Assembly (NCBI GenBank): GCA_964387775.1
Contig: CAYLZO010000278.1
Location: 1 to 6,086 of the forward strand
Source of the DNA: CAYLZO01 sp964387775
GTDB taxonomy: Bacteria; Chloroflexota; Anaerolineae; JAAYZQ01
Direction of reading: 5' to 3'
DNA length: 6,086 nt
How positions within the stretch are numbered: position 1 is the first letter of the stretch; every line of letters begins with the position of its first letter. Positions 1 through 5,981 of this stretch are shown piece after piece. The position numbers and the translations under genes were made by a program. The notes beneath the pieces are model-generated. The model was not told where the DNA came from, did no database searches, and saw only the letters and a program-made list of their open reading frames with translations.

Positions 1-380
1 GGGGCGATGCCCCAATACCCCTCCGGCTCGCCCTCCGGCGGGATGCGCTCGCGGCTGACAAAGGCTACGTCCGGGGCTCGCACGGTGTCCGGATCGGATT
101 TCAGCTCAAAACCCGGTTCAGCCGTGTATAGTTCGCCCAGCTCATTCTCCTCAACGTGAGCGCCCAGCCAGACGATCAGTCGAGCCGCGAGTTTTCCGTG
201 TCGTGCGCCGGCAGGTGCCATCACGATCAGGTCTCCTTTCACCAGTTCGTAGCGTTGTCCGTCGTCGGGCATCGCGAGCAGATCGTCGGCCGTCCACACC
301 TCTTTGGCCGGCGCCGATGGTTCCTGGCGTTTCGTCCTGCGGGGCGCCACGCGCGTCGCTTCCGGCACTGCTTCAGACAT
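1..380 (-). CDS. Uma2 family endonuclease (DUF820), 3' end outside window
   Basis: The first 126 codons of a gene that runs off the left edge. The protein begins MSEAVPEATRVAPRR. A basic/Pro-rich stretch of about 25 residues is followed by the Uma2 (DUF820) core: VWTADDLLAMPDDGQRYELV (about 28-47) with the conserved Glu45, then KGDLIVMAPAG, a conserved H61-G-K, and RAPDVAFVSRERIP (about 101-114) containing the PD motif (Asp104). The visible end, GYWGIAP, normally precedes the strand carrying the Glu-x-Lys residues of the PD-(D/E)XK nuclease fold, so part of the catalytic site lies outside the window. Family members are about 180-230 residues long, are often present in many copies per genome in Cyanobacteria and Chloroflexota, and mostly have no known biological role. 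The start is well supported: GGAGG at 387-391 sits 6 nt before the ATG. It appears to be monocistronic from its own promoter, 77 bp after the lipoprotein gene. Confidence 0.9.
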   Translation of the reverse strand, partial: MSEAVPEATRVAPRRTKRQEPSAPAKEVWTADDLLAMPDDGQRYELVKGDLIVMAPAGARHGKLAARLIVWLGAHVEENELGELYTAEPGFELKSDPDTVRAPDVAFVSRERIPPEGEPEGYWGIA

Positions 381-382
381 CG

Positions 383-391
383 ATCACCTCC
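383..391 (-). promoter_or_regulatory. Ribosome binding site of the Uma2 gene
   Basis: The minus-strand sequence GGAGGTGAT is a near-perfect anti-Shine-Dalgarno match. The GGAGG core ends 6 nt before the ATG at 380. This is the strongest ribosome binding site in the window and fixes the start of the Uma2 gene. Confidence 0.85.
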
Positions 392-408
392 CCTTCCCAC
401 TCGCCTGC

Positions 409-437
409 ATCATAACATAGCCCGGCCGGGCTGTCAA
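409..437 (-). promoter_or_regulatory. Primary-sigma promoter of the Uma2 gene
   Basis: On the minus strand TTGACA (432-437) is separated by exactly 17 bp from TATGAT (409-414), a perfect -35 and a 5/6 -10. Transcription would start near 402, giving a leader of about 20 nt that carries the strong GGAGG site. The promoter lies wholly in the 77-bp gap after the CARDB lipoprotein gene, so the nuclease gene can be expressed independently of the sigma operon. A perfect palindrome fills much of the spacer (separate entry). Confidence 0.75.
419..432. repeat. Perfect 14-bp palindrome inside the Uma2 promoter spacer
   Basis: AGCCCGGCCGGGCT is a perfect dyad placed between the -35 and -10 elements, touching the first base of the -35. 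Its position suggests an operator at which a bound dimer would exclude RNA polymerase. It could instead form a short hairpin at the 3' end of the preceding lipoprotein mRNA, but no U-tract follows, so it is not a standard terminator. The palindrome is seen directly; the operator role is inferred. Confidence 0.5.
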
Positions 438-457
438 TCTCGGAGAAAAAGGCGTGG

Positions 458-1747
458 TTATGGCAAGGTAAAGGTCGCCACGTTGTTCTCCCGATTGCGC
501 TCGGGATAGGCGTCGTCGGCGTCCTGGGGGTTGACCGTGAACGTGAGCTTTCCGCCCCGGGTCCAGAGGTAGCCGATGCGGATGGCGGCCACGCCCAGCC
601 CCTCGCCGCGCACCAGGGGGATGGCGTCAGTGAACTTGCGGCCGGCCTCGTTCTCAATGCGGATGGGCACCATGGCCGCGTCCCGCGTGCCCAGGTTGTG
701 GACCGTGATCTGGGCGATCCACAGCTCCGGGATCTCGATGTCGGCCGGGGTGATGGAGAAATCATAGTCGTCGAGGCTGCCGCCCACGGGTATCTCCACG
801 CCCGGCCTCAGTCCGGCGGCCACCGTCACCGCGTTGTTGTCGAACTCGTCCTCCGCCAGGTTGTCGGGCCACTCGGCGGGGTTGACCTGGACGGACAGGG
901 TCTCGCCCTCTTTGATGGGGCGGTCCACCTCGACGTAGACCTCGGCGGTGCCGCCGCAAGGCGGGATGGAGGGCGTGTAGCGGATGCCGGTCAGTCCCTG
1001 GCCGGTGACGACGACGGGTAGGTTGTAGACAGCCCGGTTGCCCACGTTGTGCACGCGGACCAGGACGCGCTGGCGGTCCGGCTCGGGCAACACGTCGGCG
1101 GGACCGACCTGGACGTCTACGCGGCCGGGGCAGAGGTCGCTGAGATAGGCGTCAAAGGGGTCTATCATGAGATTGAGCAACACGGCATTGTTTGTGATGT
1201 CGGCTTCGGGCTGGAGGGGGATGCGCGTTTGCCAGGCTTCGGGCAGGCGATTGGCCTGTAGCCAGATCTGGTGCTCGCCGCCGGCAAAGTTCCAATCCAC
1301 CCAAAGCTCCACCGGTACGGTCTCGCTCGCCGGTACCGTCACCGTCAAGATCTCCAGGTAGGGCGTGTAGCCGATGCGCTCCTGAACCGCCGAGACGTAG
1401 AGCATCAGCGGCACGTCCACCGCCCGGAGGCGGCTCTCATTGTGGATAGGGACCGTGACGCTGAAAGGGATTCCGGCGCGCACGGGTAGGGGCACCACGT
1501 CTATCTCTTCCTCAACCAGGACCAGGTCGAATGTGGGCGCTGCTGCCGTCGTGGCCTCCGCGTCTGGCGTGCCTGTGAGTCGAAGCACGCTCGTGGCCTG
1601 GCCCGCTTCCGGCGTCAGGGTGCCATCCGCAGGTTCCGGCCCTGCACAGGCGCCGAGTCCCAAGGTGAGGCATCCAAGCAGAAGGAGAGACAAGAGACGG
1701 AATGCCTGGGAAATCTGGGGGTGCTCGGAGCGGACCACAGTCCGCAT
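458..1747 (-). CDS. Lipoprotein with three CARDB/Ig-like repeats
   Basis: Predicted exported lipoprotein of 429 residues. From the chosen ATG (MRTVVRSEHPQ) there is a basic n-region, a Leu-rich h-region and a lipobox LGAC, with the acylated Cys at about residue 34, followed by an acidic Pro/Thr linker. Three beta-sandwich repeats follow at about 73-192, 208-310 and 332-428. Each has a 'tVHNxG'-type strand (VPIHNES, VRVHNVGN, ITVHNLGT) and closes with an Asn-Asn signature (DITNNAV, EFDNNAV, NRENNVA), the pattern of CARDB/Ig-like adhesion domains. No catalytic motif is visible; the likely role is binding or structural at the cell surface. The frame stays open to an ATG at 1867, but that would put the signal peptide some 57 residues in, and the extra 40 codons cross GC palindromes, so 1747 is preferred. 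Against this, 1747 has no recognisable ribosome binding site, while 1867 has a distant AGGGAG. It is third in the sigma/anti-sigma operon. Confidence 0.8.
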   Translation of the reverse strand: MRTVVRSEHPQISQAFRLLSLLLLGCLTLGLGACAGPEPADGTLTPEAGQATSVLRLTGTPDAEATTAAAPTFDLVLVEEEIDVVPLPVRAGIPFSVTVPIHNESRLRAVDVPLMLYVSAVQERIGYTPYLEILTVTVPASETVPVELWVDWNFAGGEHQIWLQANRLPEAWQTRIPLQPEADITNNAVLLNLMIDPFDAYLSDLCPGRVDVQVGPADVLPEPDRQRVLVRVHNVGNRAVYNLPVVVTGQGLTGIRYTPSIPPCGGTAEVYVEVDRPIKEGETLSVQVNPAEWPDNLAEDEFDNNAVTVAAGLRPGVEIPVGGSLDDYDFSITPADIEIPELWIAQITVHNLGTRDAAMVPIRIENEAGRKFTDAIPLVRGEGLGVAAIRIGYLWTRGGKLTFTVNPQDADDAYPERNRENNVATFTLP

Positions 1748-1765
1748 CGTCAGAAATGGCCGGGA

Positions 1766-1798
1766 GGCATCAGAAACGGGGACTGTCCCCGGGATGCC
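1766..1798. repeat. Compound GC-rich stem-loop between anti-sigma and lipoprotein genes
   Basis: A perfect inner palindrome CGGGGAC-t-GTCCCCG (1777-1791) is enclosed by outer arms GGCATC (1766-1771) and GATGCC (1793-1798). Nearby lie more dyads: CCCGG/CCGGG (1788-1801), GGGGCCCC (1807-1814) and GAGACG/CGTCTC (1853-1865), plus a TCAGAAA direct repeat (1750-1756 and 1770-1776). This clustering is typical of untranslated, REP-like sequence. In the operon mRNA it would sit 18 nt upstream of the preferred lipoprotein start, where it could stabilise the upstream message, attenuate transcription or limit translation. No U-tract follows, so it is not a standard terminator. Confidence 0.6.
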
Positions 1799-1922
1799 GG
1801 GACGGCGGGGCCCCTTTGAGCCAAGGAACCAAGGGAAAGCCCAAAGAGTCAGGAGACGGCGTCTCATTGTGGAAAAGGTCTCCCTGTTGCAGGGGGAGCA
1901 AAGCTATTGCGGTCGGACTGAC

Positions 1923-2744
1923 TCACTGCGTGGAGACGACAGGGCTGTAGAGCAGCACGCGCATCACATAGACGCCCGGGACGCTCAAGATCTCGTCCGG
2001 CGTGAGCAAGTACTTCTCCTGGCTCGACGCCGCCAGGCGGTCAAATGGGACCTGGAGGACCGACACCCCCTGGGCGGGCAGCGGGCCCTTGACCGTCATC
2101 TCGAAGCGGTAATAGCCCGTCGGCCCGCTGACGTCCAGGTCAAAGCGGGCTGCCTCCAATGGCTGGGGCAGGTCGCTGTGCAGAAAAAGGGTGAGGGTAA
2201 AGGTCTCGCCGGGACGCACTTTCCAGGGATCGAAGCGGACGTCGTGCGGGCTCAGGGAGAGGCCGGGTTTCTTGGCGTCCGGCTGGTAAGAGATAGGCAG
2301 GGTAGCCCCCTGCGATGACGGGACCGACGGCTGTTCGCCCTCGAATATCAACTGCTTCATCGGCGCCAAGCTAATGGGACGAAGCTGTGTCGGGTCGGGG
2401 ATAGTGTCGGCCAGGTAGAGCAGGCCCACGACGGTCAAGGCCAGGGCTGTCACGGCCGCCACCATCCGCAAAGAGAGGGAAGCCCGGCGCGCCCAGATCC
2501 CTCGCCGCAGACTGGATCGAGCGGCCCGGACGGTGCGCAGGCTGGCTTCTGCCGAGAGCTTTTGCTGGCGCGCCGACCCGGTCAGCGCCCGCTCGATGGC
2601 CTGCTCGACGCTGGGCAGCACGCGCAATTCCTGGGCACAGCGCTGGCAATTGTCCAAGTGCTGCTCCAGGCGCTGAGCGTCGTAGCGGCTCAGCTGATTG
2701 TCCAGATAGTCATCGAATAGATGACAAGCCACTTCACACCTCAT
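1923..2744 (-). CDS. Membrane anti-sigma factor with zinc-finger (ZAS) domain
   Basis: A 273-residue regulator that should hold the adjacent ECF sigma factor inactive at the membrane. The N-terminal cytoplasmic domain has the zf-HC2/ZAS signature C3-x25-H29-x3-C33-x2-C36 (HLDNCQRC), the zinc site of the RsrA/ChrR-type anti-sigma domain. A basic linker (about 60-90) leads to one transmembrane helix (about 92-113). Some 160 extracytoplasmic residues follow, with beta-rich, Ig-like character: FDPWKVRPGETFTLTLFLHS, then ARFDLDVSGPTGYYRFEMTV, ending in VYVMRVLLYS. That outer domain matches no sensor I can name. The gene starts inside the sigma gene stop codon (ATGA overlap), so translation is probably coupled, which keeps the two proteins in stoichiometric balance. 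Assignment is firm for the zinc domain and position; the signal sensed is unknown. Confidence 0.88.
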   Translation of the reverse strand: MRCEVACHLFDDYLDNQLSRYDAQRLEQHLDNCQRCAQELRVLPSVEQAIERALTGSARQQKLSAEASLRTVRAARSSLRRGIWARRASLSLRMVAAVTALALTVVGLLYLADTIPDPTQLRPISLAPMKQLIFEGEQPSVPSSQGATLPISYQPDAKKPGLSLSPHDVRFDPWKVRPGETFTLTLFLHSDLPQPLEAARFDLDVSGPTGYYRFEMTVKGPLPAQGVSVLQVPFDRLAASSQEKYLLTPDEILSVPGVYVMRVLLYSPVVSTQ

Positions 2745-3361
2745 CGCGCCTTTTTCCTCGACATAACTCCTGAATCCTCTGATTCCTCCTTGCGCAAAAG
2801 TCTATCCTTGAGCCGCTGGCGGGCGGTGTACAGCCGCGACCGCACGGTGCCCGATGGGATGCCGAGGGCCTGGGCAATCTCCTCGTTCGACAGCCCGGCA
2901 TAGTACCTCAGGATCACGACCAAGCGGTGTTTTTCCCCGAGGGTGTCAATCACGTCCATGATCTCGTCGCGCCGCTGATCGCGCATCAGTTGCCGGTCCG
3001 GCTGCTTCTCCGGCTCCATTTCGAGCGGCGGTGCCGGATCGGGCCAGGGCAGCACCTGGTACCACTTGCGCCGCATGCGCGAGCGGCAGCGGTTGACGGC
3101 GATGCGATAGAGCCAGGCCTCGAAACTGGCCCCTTCTCGGATCTCGAACCGGGGCAGGGCCCGCGCCGCCCGGATGAAGGTCTCCTGGGTCATGTCCTCG
3201 GCGTCTTGCTCGTTACGCATGACCATGAAACACAGCCGGTAGACGTAATTCTGATAGCGCCGGATCAGCGCCCCCAGCGCCATCTGATCGCCCCGCTGGC
3301 AGCGGCGGATCAAGTCTTTGGTGTCGGTACGTGTATGATCCTTCTTGACCAGCCGTTCCAT
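2741..3361 (-). CDS. ECF-family RNA polymerase sigma factor (sigma-24/RpoE-like)
   Basis: A 206-residue alternative sigma factor of the extracytoplasmic-function family. Region 2 spans about 15-98 and includes NEQDAEDMTQETFIRAARAL (core binding and -10 recognition) and SFEAWLYRIAVNRCRSRMRR. A Pro-rich linker (about 105-125) precedes region 4 at about 133-188, with the helix-turn-helix LSNEEIAQALGIPSGTVRSR that reads the -35 element. Length and layout are normal for the family. The start is the only ATG that keeps the full region 2; the ribosome binding site is weak (AAAGG, 11 nt upstream). It overlaps the anti-sigma gene by 4 bp, which identifies that protein as its likely partner. Its own promoter (3422-3450) is of the primary-sigma type, with no GAAC-type -35 and CGTC-type -10 pair visible, so autoregulation is not evident here. 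Confidence 0.93.
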   Translation of the reverse strand: MERLVKKDHTRTDTKDLIRRCQRGDQMALGALIRRYQNYVYRLCFMVMRNEQDAEDMTQETFIRAARALPRFEIREGASFEAWLYRIAVNRCRSRMRRKWYQVLPWPDPAPPLEMEPEKQPDRQLMRDQRRDEIMDVIDTLGEKHRLVVILRYYAGLSNEEIAQALGIPSGTVRSRLYTARQRLKDRLLRKEESEDSGVMSRKKAR

Positions 3362-3421
3362 CTTGACTAACGCCTTTCTTCTGCCAAACGTTCATCGACT
3401 CGGTCGGTCCTGGGCCCTTTA

Positions 3422-3450
3422 AGAATACCATACCGCCGGGTCCCTGTCAA
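3422..3450 (-). promoter_or_regulatory. Primary-sigma promoter of the sigma/anti-sigma/lipoprotein operon
   Basis: On the minus strand TTGACA (3445-3450) is followed after 17 bp by TATTCT (3422-3427), a perfect -35 and a 4/6 -10. It lies in the 110-bp gap between the peptidase stop and the sigma start, giving a leader of roughly 50 nt. It implies basal expression by the housekeeping polymerase, separate from the cysQ-peptidase unit. Confidence 0.65.
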
Positions 3451-3471
3451 TGTCCAGATTTGGTTCACGGA

Positions 3472-4926
3472 CTAGCGTCTGCTCAGAATCCAGCGATTGT
3501 AGAGCGCGTCAAGCTCCTGGCCCGATACCGATTCGGCGACGCGTAGGAAATCCTCGGGCGTGGCGATGCGCCAGCGATAGCGGGCCAGGTACTCGTTGAG
3601 AATGGCGTGGTAGGTTTCTTGGCCGAGTTCCTGGTAGAGGGCGTTGAAAAAGAGAGCCGCCTTGGCGTAGACGATGAGCTCGTATTCCTGGCCAAAGGCG
3701 GCCGCCGGCTGGTTGACGACGGCGTCAAAATCGTTCTCCACCGCCGTCTGGTAGGGCACGAGCCAGCGCTGGTTGATGAGGGTGTTGGCCTGGGCCTCGC
3801 CGTACACCTCGCGGTAGTAGGTCGCCATCGAGGATTCGGCCAACCCCTCGTCCAGCCAGGGGGTATTCACCTGGTCGTTGCCCACCTGGGCGTACCACCA
3901 CTGGTGGGCGATCTCGTGCACCACCCGATCCTCCAACTGGATGCGGAGGTCGCGGTAGAGGTCCAGGCCGATGAGGTTCAAGCCCGGATATTCCATGCCG
4001 TAGAAGCTGAGCGGGGCTTCGACGATGGCCATCTCGGAGAAAGGATAGGGGCCAAATGCCTCGGTGTAGGCGCGTAGCGAAGCGGCCGCGATGTTCAGGA
4101 CGGCCTGCCCGGCCGCTTCGTCGCCGGGCAGGTAGAAGGAGTGGACCGTCGTGCCCTGGGCGACCGTCTCGGCCACCTGATAGTCGGCACTGGCCAGCCA
4201 GGCGAACTCGCGCAGCGGGGCGCCGGCCAGGTGATAGGTGCGGCGGCCGGCTGCCGTCTGCGTCTCTGACAGGACGGCGCCGGTGGCGACCAGGGTCAGC
4301 GTGGGCGGGAGTGTCAGTGTCACGTCGTAGCGGGCCACCTCGGCAAAGACGGCGTCGCCGTGGGCGGGTGCCACGTCTTCCAGCCACCTCTCTCCGTCGT
4401 GCACGGCCAGCAGGGGATAGGCGTCGGGCAGGCTCCAGATGCCCTGGCTGTAGCCGAAAAGCACGTAGCCGCCGGGCCGCTGGGGCACATCCACGTCGAA
4501 GGTCATGCTGATGGTGACGCTTTCTTCGGGTTCCAGGGAGCGGGCCAACGGGACGACGAGGGACGTATCTTGGGCCCGGAGAGCGGTAGTCGTCCGCTCG
4601 CCATCCACCCACACCGGGCCGATGTGCATCTGCCCCCGATATTGGGGCAGGTTGGGGTAGAGTCGAAAGACGACATCGTCCAGGGTCGTGTCCGTGGCGT
4701 TGGGCACGATGACCTGCTGGCGACCGGCCATCCGCCGGGCCGCAGGATCGAGATCGAGGGTGAGGCGGTATTCAGGCAGGGCGCCCAACTCTGCCAGGCC
4801 GGGCACGTTGGCCGGATCAGTCGGCGTTGGGCCGGAGTCCCACGGGGGGAAGCTACAACTGGCCAGCAGGCCAGCCAGCACAATTCCAACAAGGGTCCGC
4901 AGCCAGAACGCAGGTCGCATCGCCAT
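3472..4926 (-). CDS. M1-family zinc metallopeptidase (aminopeptidase-like), lipoprotein
   Basis: A 484-residue exported gluzincin. The N-terminus is a lipoprotein signal peptide with lipobox LASC (acylated Cys24), then a short Pro/Thr linker. Residues about 50-260 form the M1 N-terminal beta-saddle. The catalytic domain carries GMEYPGLN (310-317), the counterpart of the GAMEN exopeptidase motif, and HEIAHQWW (337-344) with the third zinc ligand Glu360 in WLDEGLAES, giving HEXXH-x18-E. Tyr420 in IVYAKAALFF is the probable transition-state tyrosine. The protein ends soon after a short helical region, so it lacks the long C-terminal ERAP1-like domain of PepN-type enzymes. It should trim peptides from their N-terminus outside the cytoplasmic membrane; the substrate is unknown. 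It begins 12 bp after the phosphatase gene and has only a distant GGAG, so translational coupling is likely. A second ATG two codons in (4920) is an equally possible start. Confidence 0.92.
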   Translation of the reverse strand: MAMRPAFWLRTLVGIVLAGLLASCSFPPWDSGPTPTDPANVPGLAELGALPEYRLTLDLDPAARRMAGRQQVIVPNATDTTLDDVVFRLYPNLPQYRGQMHIGPVWVDGERTTTALRAQDTSLVVPLARSLEPEESVTISMTFDVDVPQRPGGYVLFGYSQGIWSLPDAYPLLAVHDGERWLEDVAPAHGDAVFAEVARYDVTLTLPPTLTLVATGAVLSETQTAAGRRTYHLAGAPLREFAWLASADYQVAETVAQGTTVHSFYLPGDEAAGQAVLNIAAASLRAYTEAFGPYPFSEMAIVEAPLSFYGMEYPGLNLIGLDLYRDLRIQLEDRVVHEIAHQWWYAQVGNDQVNTPWLDEGLAESSMATYYREVYGEAQANTLINQRWLVPYQTAVENDFDAVVNQPAAAFGQEYELIVYAKAALFFNALYQELGQETYHAILNEYLARYRWRIATPEDFLRVAESVSGQELDALYNRWILSRR

Positions 4927-4938
4927 CCGCCAGCCAGC

Positions 4939-5754
4939 CTACTCCAGGAGGGGTGCGATCGCCTCGACGACCTGGGCGTGGGCCCGGCCGTTGCTGCCGA
5001 CGAGGCCCCGGCAGCCGGTGATTTCGGCCTTGTTGTAGGTCAAGGGCTCGCCGCACAGATCGGTCAGCACGCCGCCGGCCTCGGCGAGCACGATGTGTGG
5101 CGCGCAGATGTCCCACTCTTTGGTCACGCTTGTGGAAAGGTAGAGGTCACAGGCGCCGCTTGCCACCTGCCCGGCCTTGAGGCCCACACTGCCGGTGCGG
5201 TGCACGGCTTCTACACCCAGCACCTCTCGGGCCCTTTCGATAAAGTCAGAATAGTGCGAACGACTGGCGACCAGGCACATCTGGGCCGGATCGACCGTAG
5301 TCGAGACGTGCAGGCGCTCGGAGCGGCTGTTCCAGACCCGGAAGGTCCCCTGGCCCCGCACGGCCTGAAAGCGTTGGCCCTCGACCGGGTGATAGACCAC
5401 GCCCAGAACCGGCTCACCCTTCACCGTGAGCGCGATTTGCACCACAAAATCACCCGTCTCGTTGATAAATTCCGTCGTGCCGTCCAAAGGGTCCACGATC
5501 CAGACGCGTGACCTTTCCAGGCGCGACAGATCGTCCTCCGATTCTTCGGTGAGCAGGCCGTCGCCGGGAAAGGCCGCACGCAAGCCCTCGCGGATGAGGG
5601 CATCAGCTACGTGGTCCGCGGCGGTGACCGGCTCGTCGCCGGCTTTGAGCTCCACGTCCAGCCCGGTCTGGTAGCGATCCATGATGGCCCGCCCGGCCTG
5701 GTGAGCCAGGTGTATTGCGACGTCGAGTTCGCGTTGCAAGTCGTGGGTTGTCAA
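4939..5754 (-). CDS. cysQ: 3'(2'),5'-bisphosphate nucleotidase CysQ / inositol monophosphatase family
   Basis: A 271-residue Mg-dependent, lithium-sensitive-type phosphatase. The metal-site signature is complete: Asp47 in VTAADHVAD, Glu70-Glu71 in LLTEES, D88-PLDGT in WIVDPLDGTTEF, and W214-D215 in KEWDICAP. The segment after the motif, EFINETGDFVVQIALTVKGE, follows the CysQ pattern (EFI..xG.F.V.IAL) more than that of inositol monophosphatases (NF.hg), so the favoured role is hydrolysis of 3'-phosphoadenosine 5'-phosphate to AMP in sulfur-assimilation recycling. SuhB-like or other sugar-phosphate substrates cannot be excluded, and no sulfate-assimilation gene is seen nearby. The start codon is TTG, chosen because GGAGG lies 7 nt upstream and no in-frame ATG exists nearby. 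Expressed from the promoter at 5799-5827 and probably co-transcribed with the peptidase gene. Confidence 0.9.
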   Translation of the reverse strand: MTTHDLQRELDVAIHLAHQAGRAIMDRYQTGLDVELKAGDEPVTAADHVADALIREGLRAAFPGDGLLTEESEDDLSRLERSRVWIVDPLDGTTEFINETGDFVVQIALTVKGEPVLGVVYHPVEGQRFQAVRGQGTFRVWNSRSERLHVSTTVDPAQMCLVASRSHYSDFIERAREVLGVEAVHRTGSVGLKAGQVASGACDLYLSTSVTKEWDICAPHIVLAEAGGVLTDLCGEPLTYNKAEITGCRGLVGSNGRAHAQVVEAIAPLLE

Positions 5755-5761
5755 GGTATGT

Positions 5762-5766
5762 CCTCC
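5762..5766 (-). promoter_or_regulatory. Ribosome binding site that fixes the TTG start of cysQ
   Basis: GGAGG on the minus strand ends 7 nt before TTG at 5754. The nearby ATG (5766-5768) is out of frame and meets a stop after five codons, so this site decides in favour of the TTG initiator. Confidence 0.8.
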
Positions 5767-5798
5767 ATTTAGCGCTGCTGGGACCCAAGGTCAGAAGG

Positions 5799-5827
5799 AT
5801 TGTATCACCGGGCATGACCTTTGTCAA
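5799..5827 (-). promoter_or_regulatory. Primary-sigma promoter of cysQ and the peptidase gene
   Basis: On the minus strand TTGACA (5822-5827) is separated by 17 bp from TACAAT (5799-5804), a perfect -35 and a 5/6 -10. The start point would be near 5792, leaving a leader of about 38 nt before the TTG codon. It is close to consensus and is the only promoter seen upstream of the two-gene unit. Confidence 0.8.
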
Positions 5828-5921
5828 ACAAAGGGTGGCGGGGCATTAGAATCCGAGAGTTCTGCATAAAAAACCTAGCCAAGCGCGGGCAGTGACCTGC
5901 GCCAACTGAAAACTTGGAGAA

Positions 5922-5979
5922 TGGACACATCTCCGGCACAATAGGTTTGCTATAACCAAAGCAACCGGAGGTGTGTCCA
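5922..5979 (+). promoter_or_regulatory. Stem-loop sequestering a ribosome binding site
   Basis: TGGACACATCTCCGG (5922-5936) pairs with CCGGAGGTGTGTCCA (5965-5979) over 15 bp with a 28-nt loop. The only non-Watson-Crick position (T5930 with G5971) is a U-G wobble in plus-strand RNA but an A-C mismatch in minus-strand RNA, which suggests the structure is used in a rightward transcript. The 3' arm contains GGAGG (5967-5971), 10 nt before ATG 5982, so the fold would hide that ribosome binding site. The fold-back inhibitors in front of some transposase genes (IS10, IS50) are arranged this way. Confidence 0.55.
5948..5956 (+). promoter_or_regulatory. Possible extended -10 promoter within the stem-loop loop
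   Basis: TGCTATAAC matches an extended -10 (TGn plus TATAAT-like, 5/6) and would start transcription at about 5963, producing RNA with the 3' arm and ribosome binding site but without the 5' arm. A second weak option is TTGGAG (5914-5919), 17 bp, CACAAT (5937-5942), which also starts inside the loop. Neither is strong. Confidence 0.25.
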
Positions 5980-5981
5980 CC

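Noticed and set aside
1872..1896. Possible terminator after the anti-sigma gene: CCCTG-CAA-CAGGG hairpin followed by TTTT on the minus strand
   Set aside because: The stem is only 5 bp and the four T residues begin 5 nt after it, too weak for an intrinsic terminator. It may still contribute to leader structure.
1440..2318. Plus-strand frame of 292 codons across the lipoprotein and anti-sigma genes
   Set aside because: It is antisense to two well-supported genes and crosses the palindrome-rich leader; the product is Arg/Gly-rich with no family signature.
4360..5511. Long open plus-strand frame (383 codons) opposite the phosphatase and peptidase genes
   Set aside because: It lies antisense to two genes with complete catalytic motifs, spans their junction, and its translation is low-complexity His/Gly/Arg/Pro-rich with no recognisable domain. 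GC-rich coding DNA commonly leaves the opposite strand open.
5869..5910. Possible minus-strand terminator: GCGCAGG/CCCGCGC stem before a TTTTTT run
   Set aside because: The stem contains a mismatch or bulge and the T-run starts about 10 nt beyond it, so the geometry is poor.
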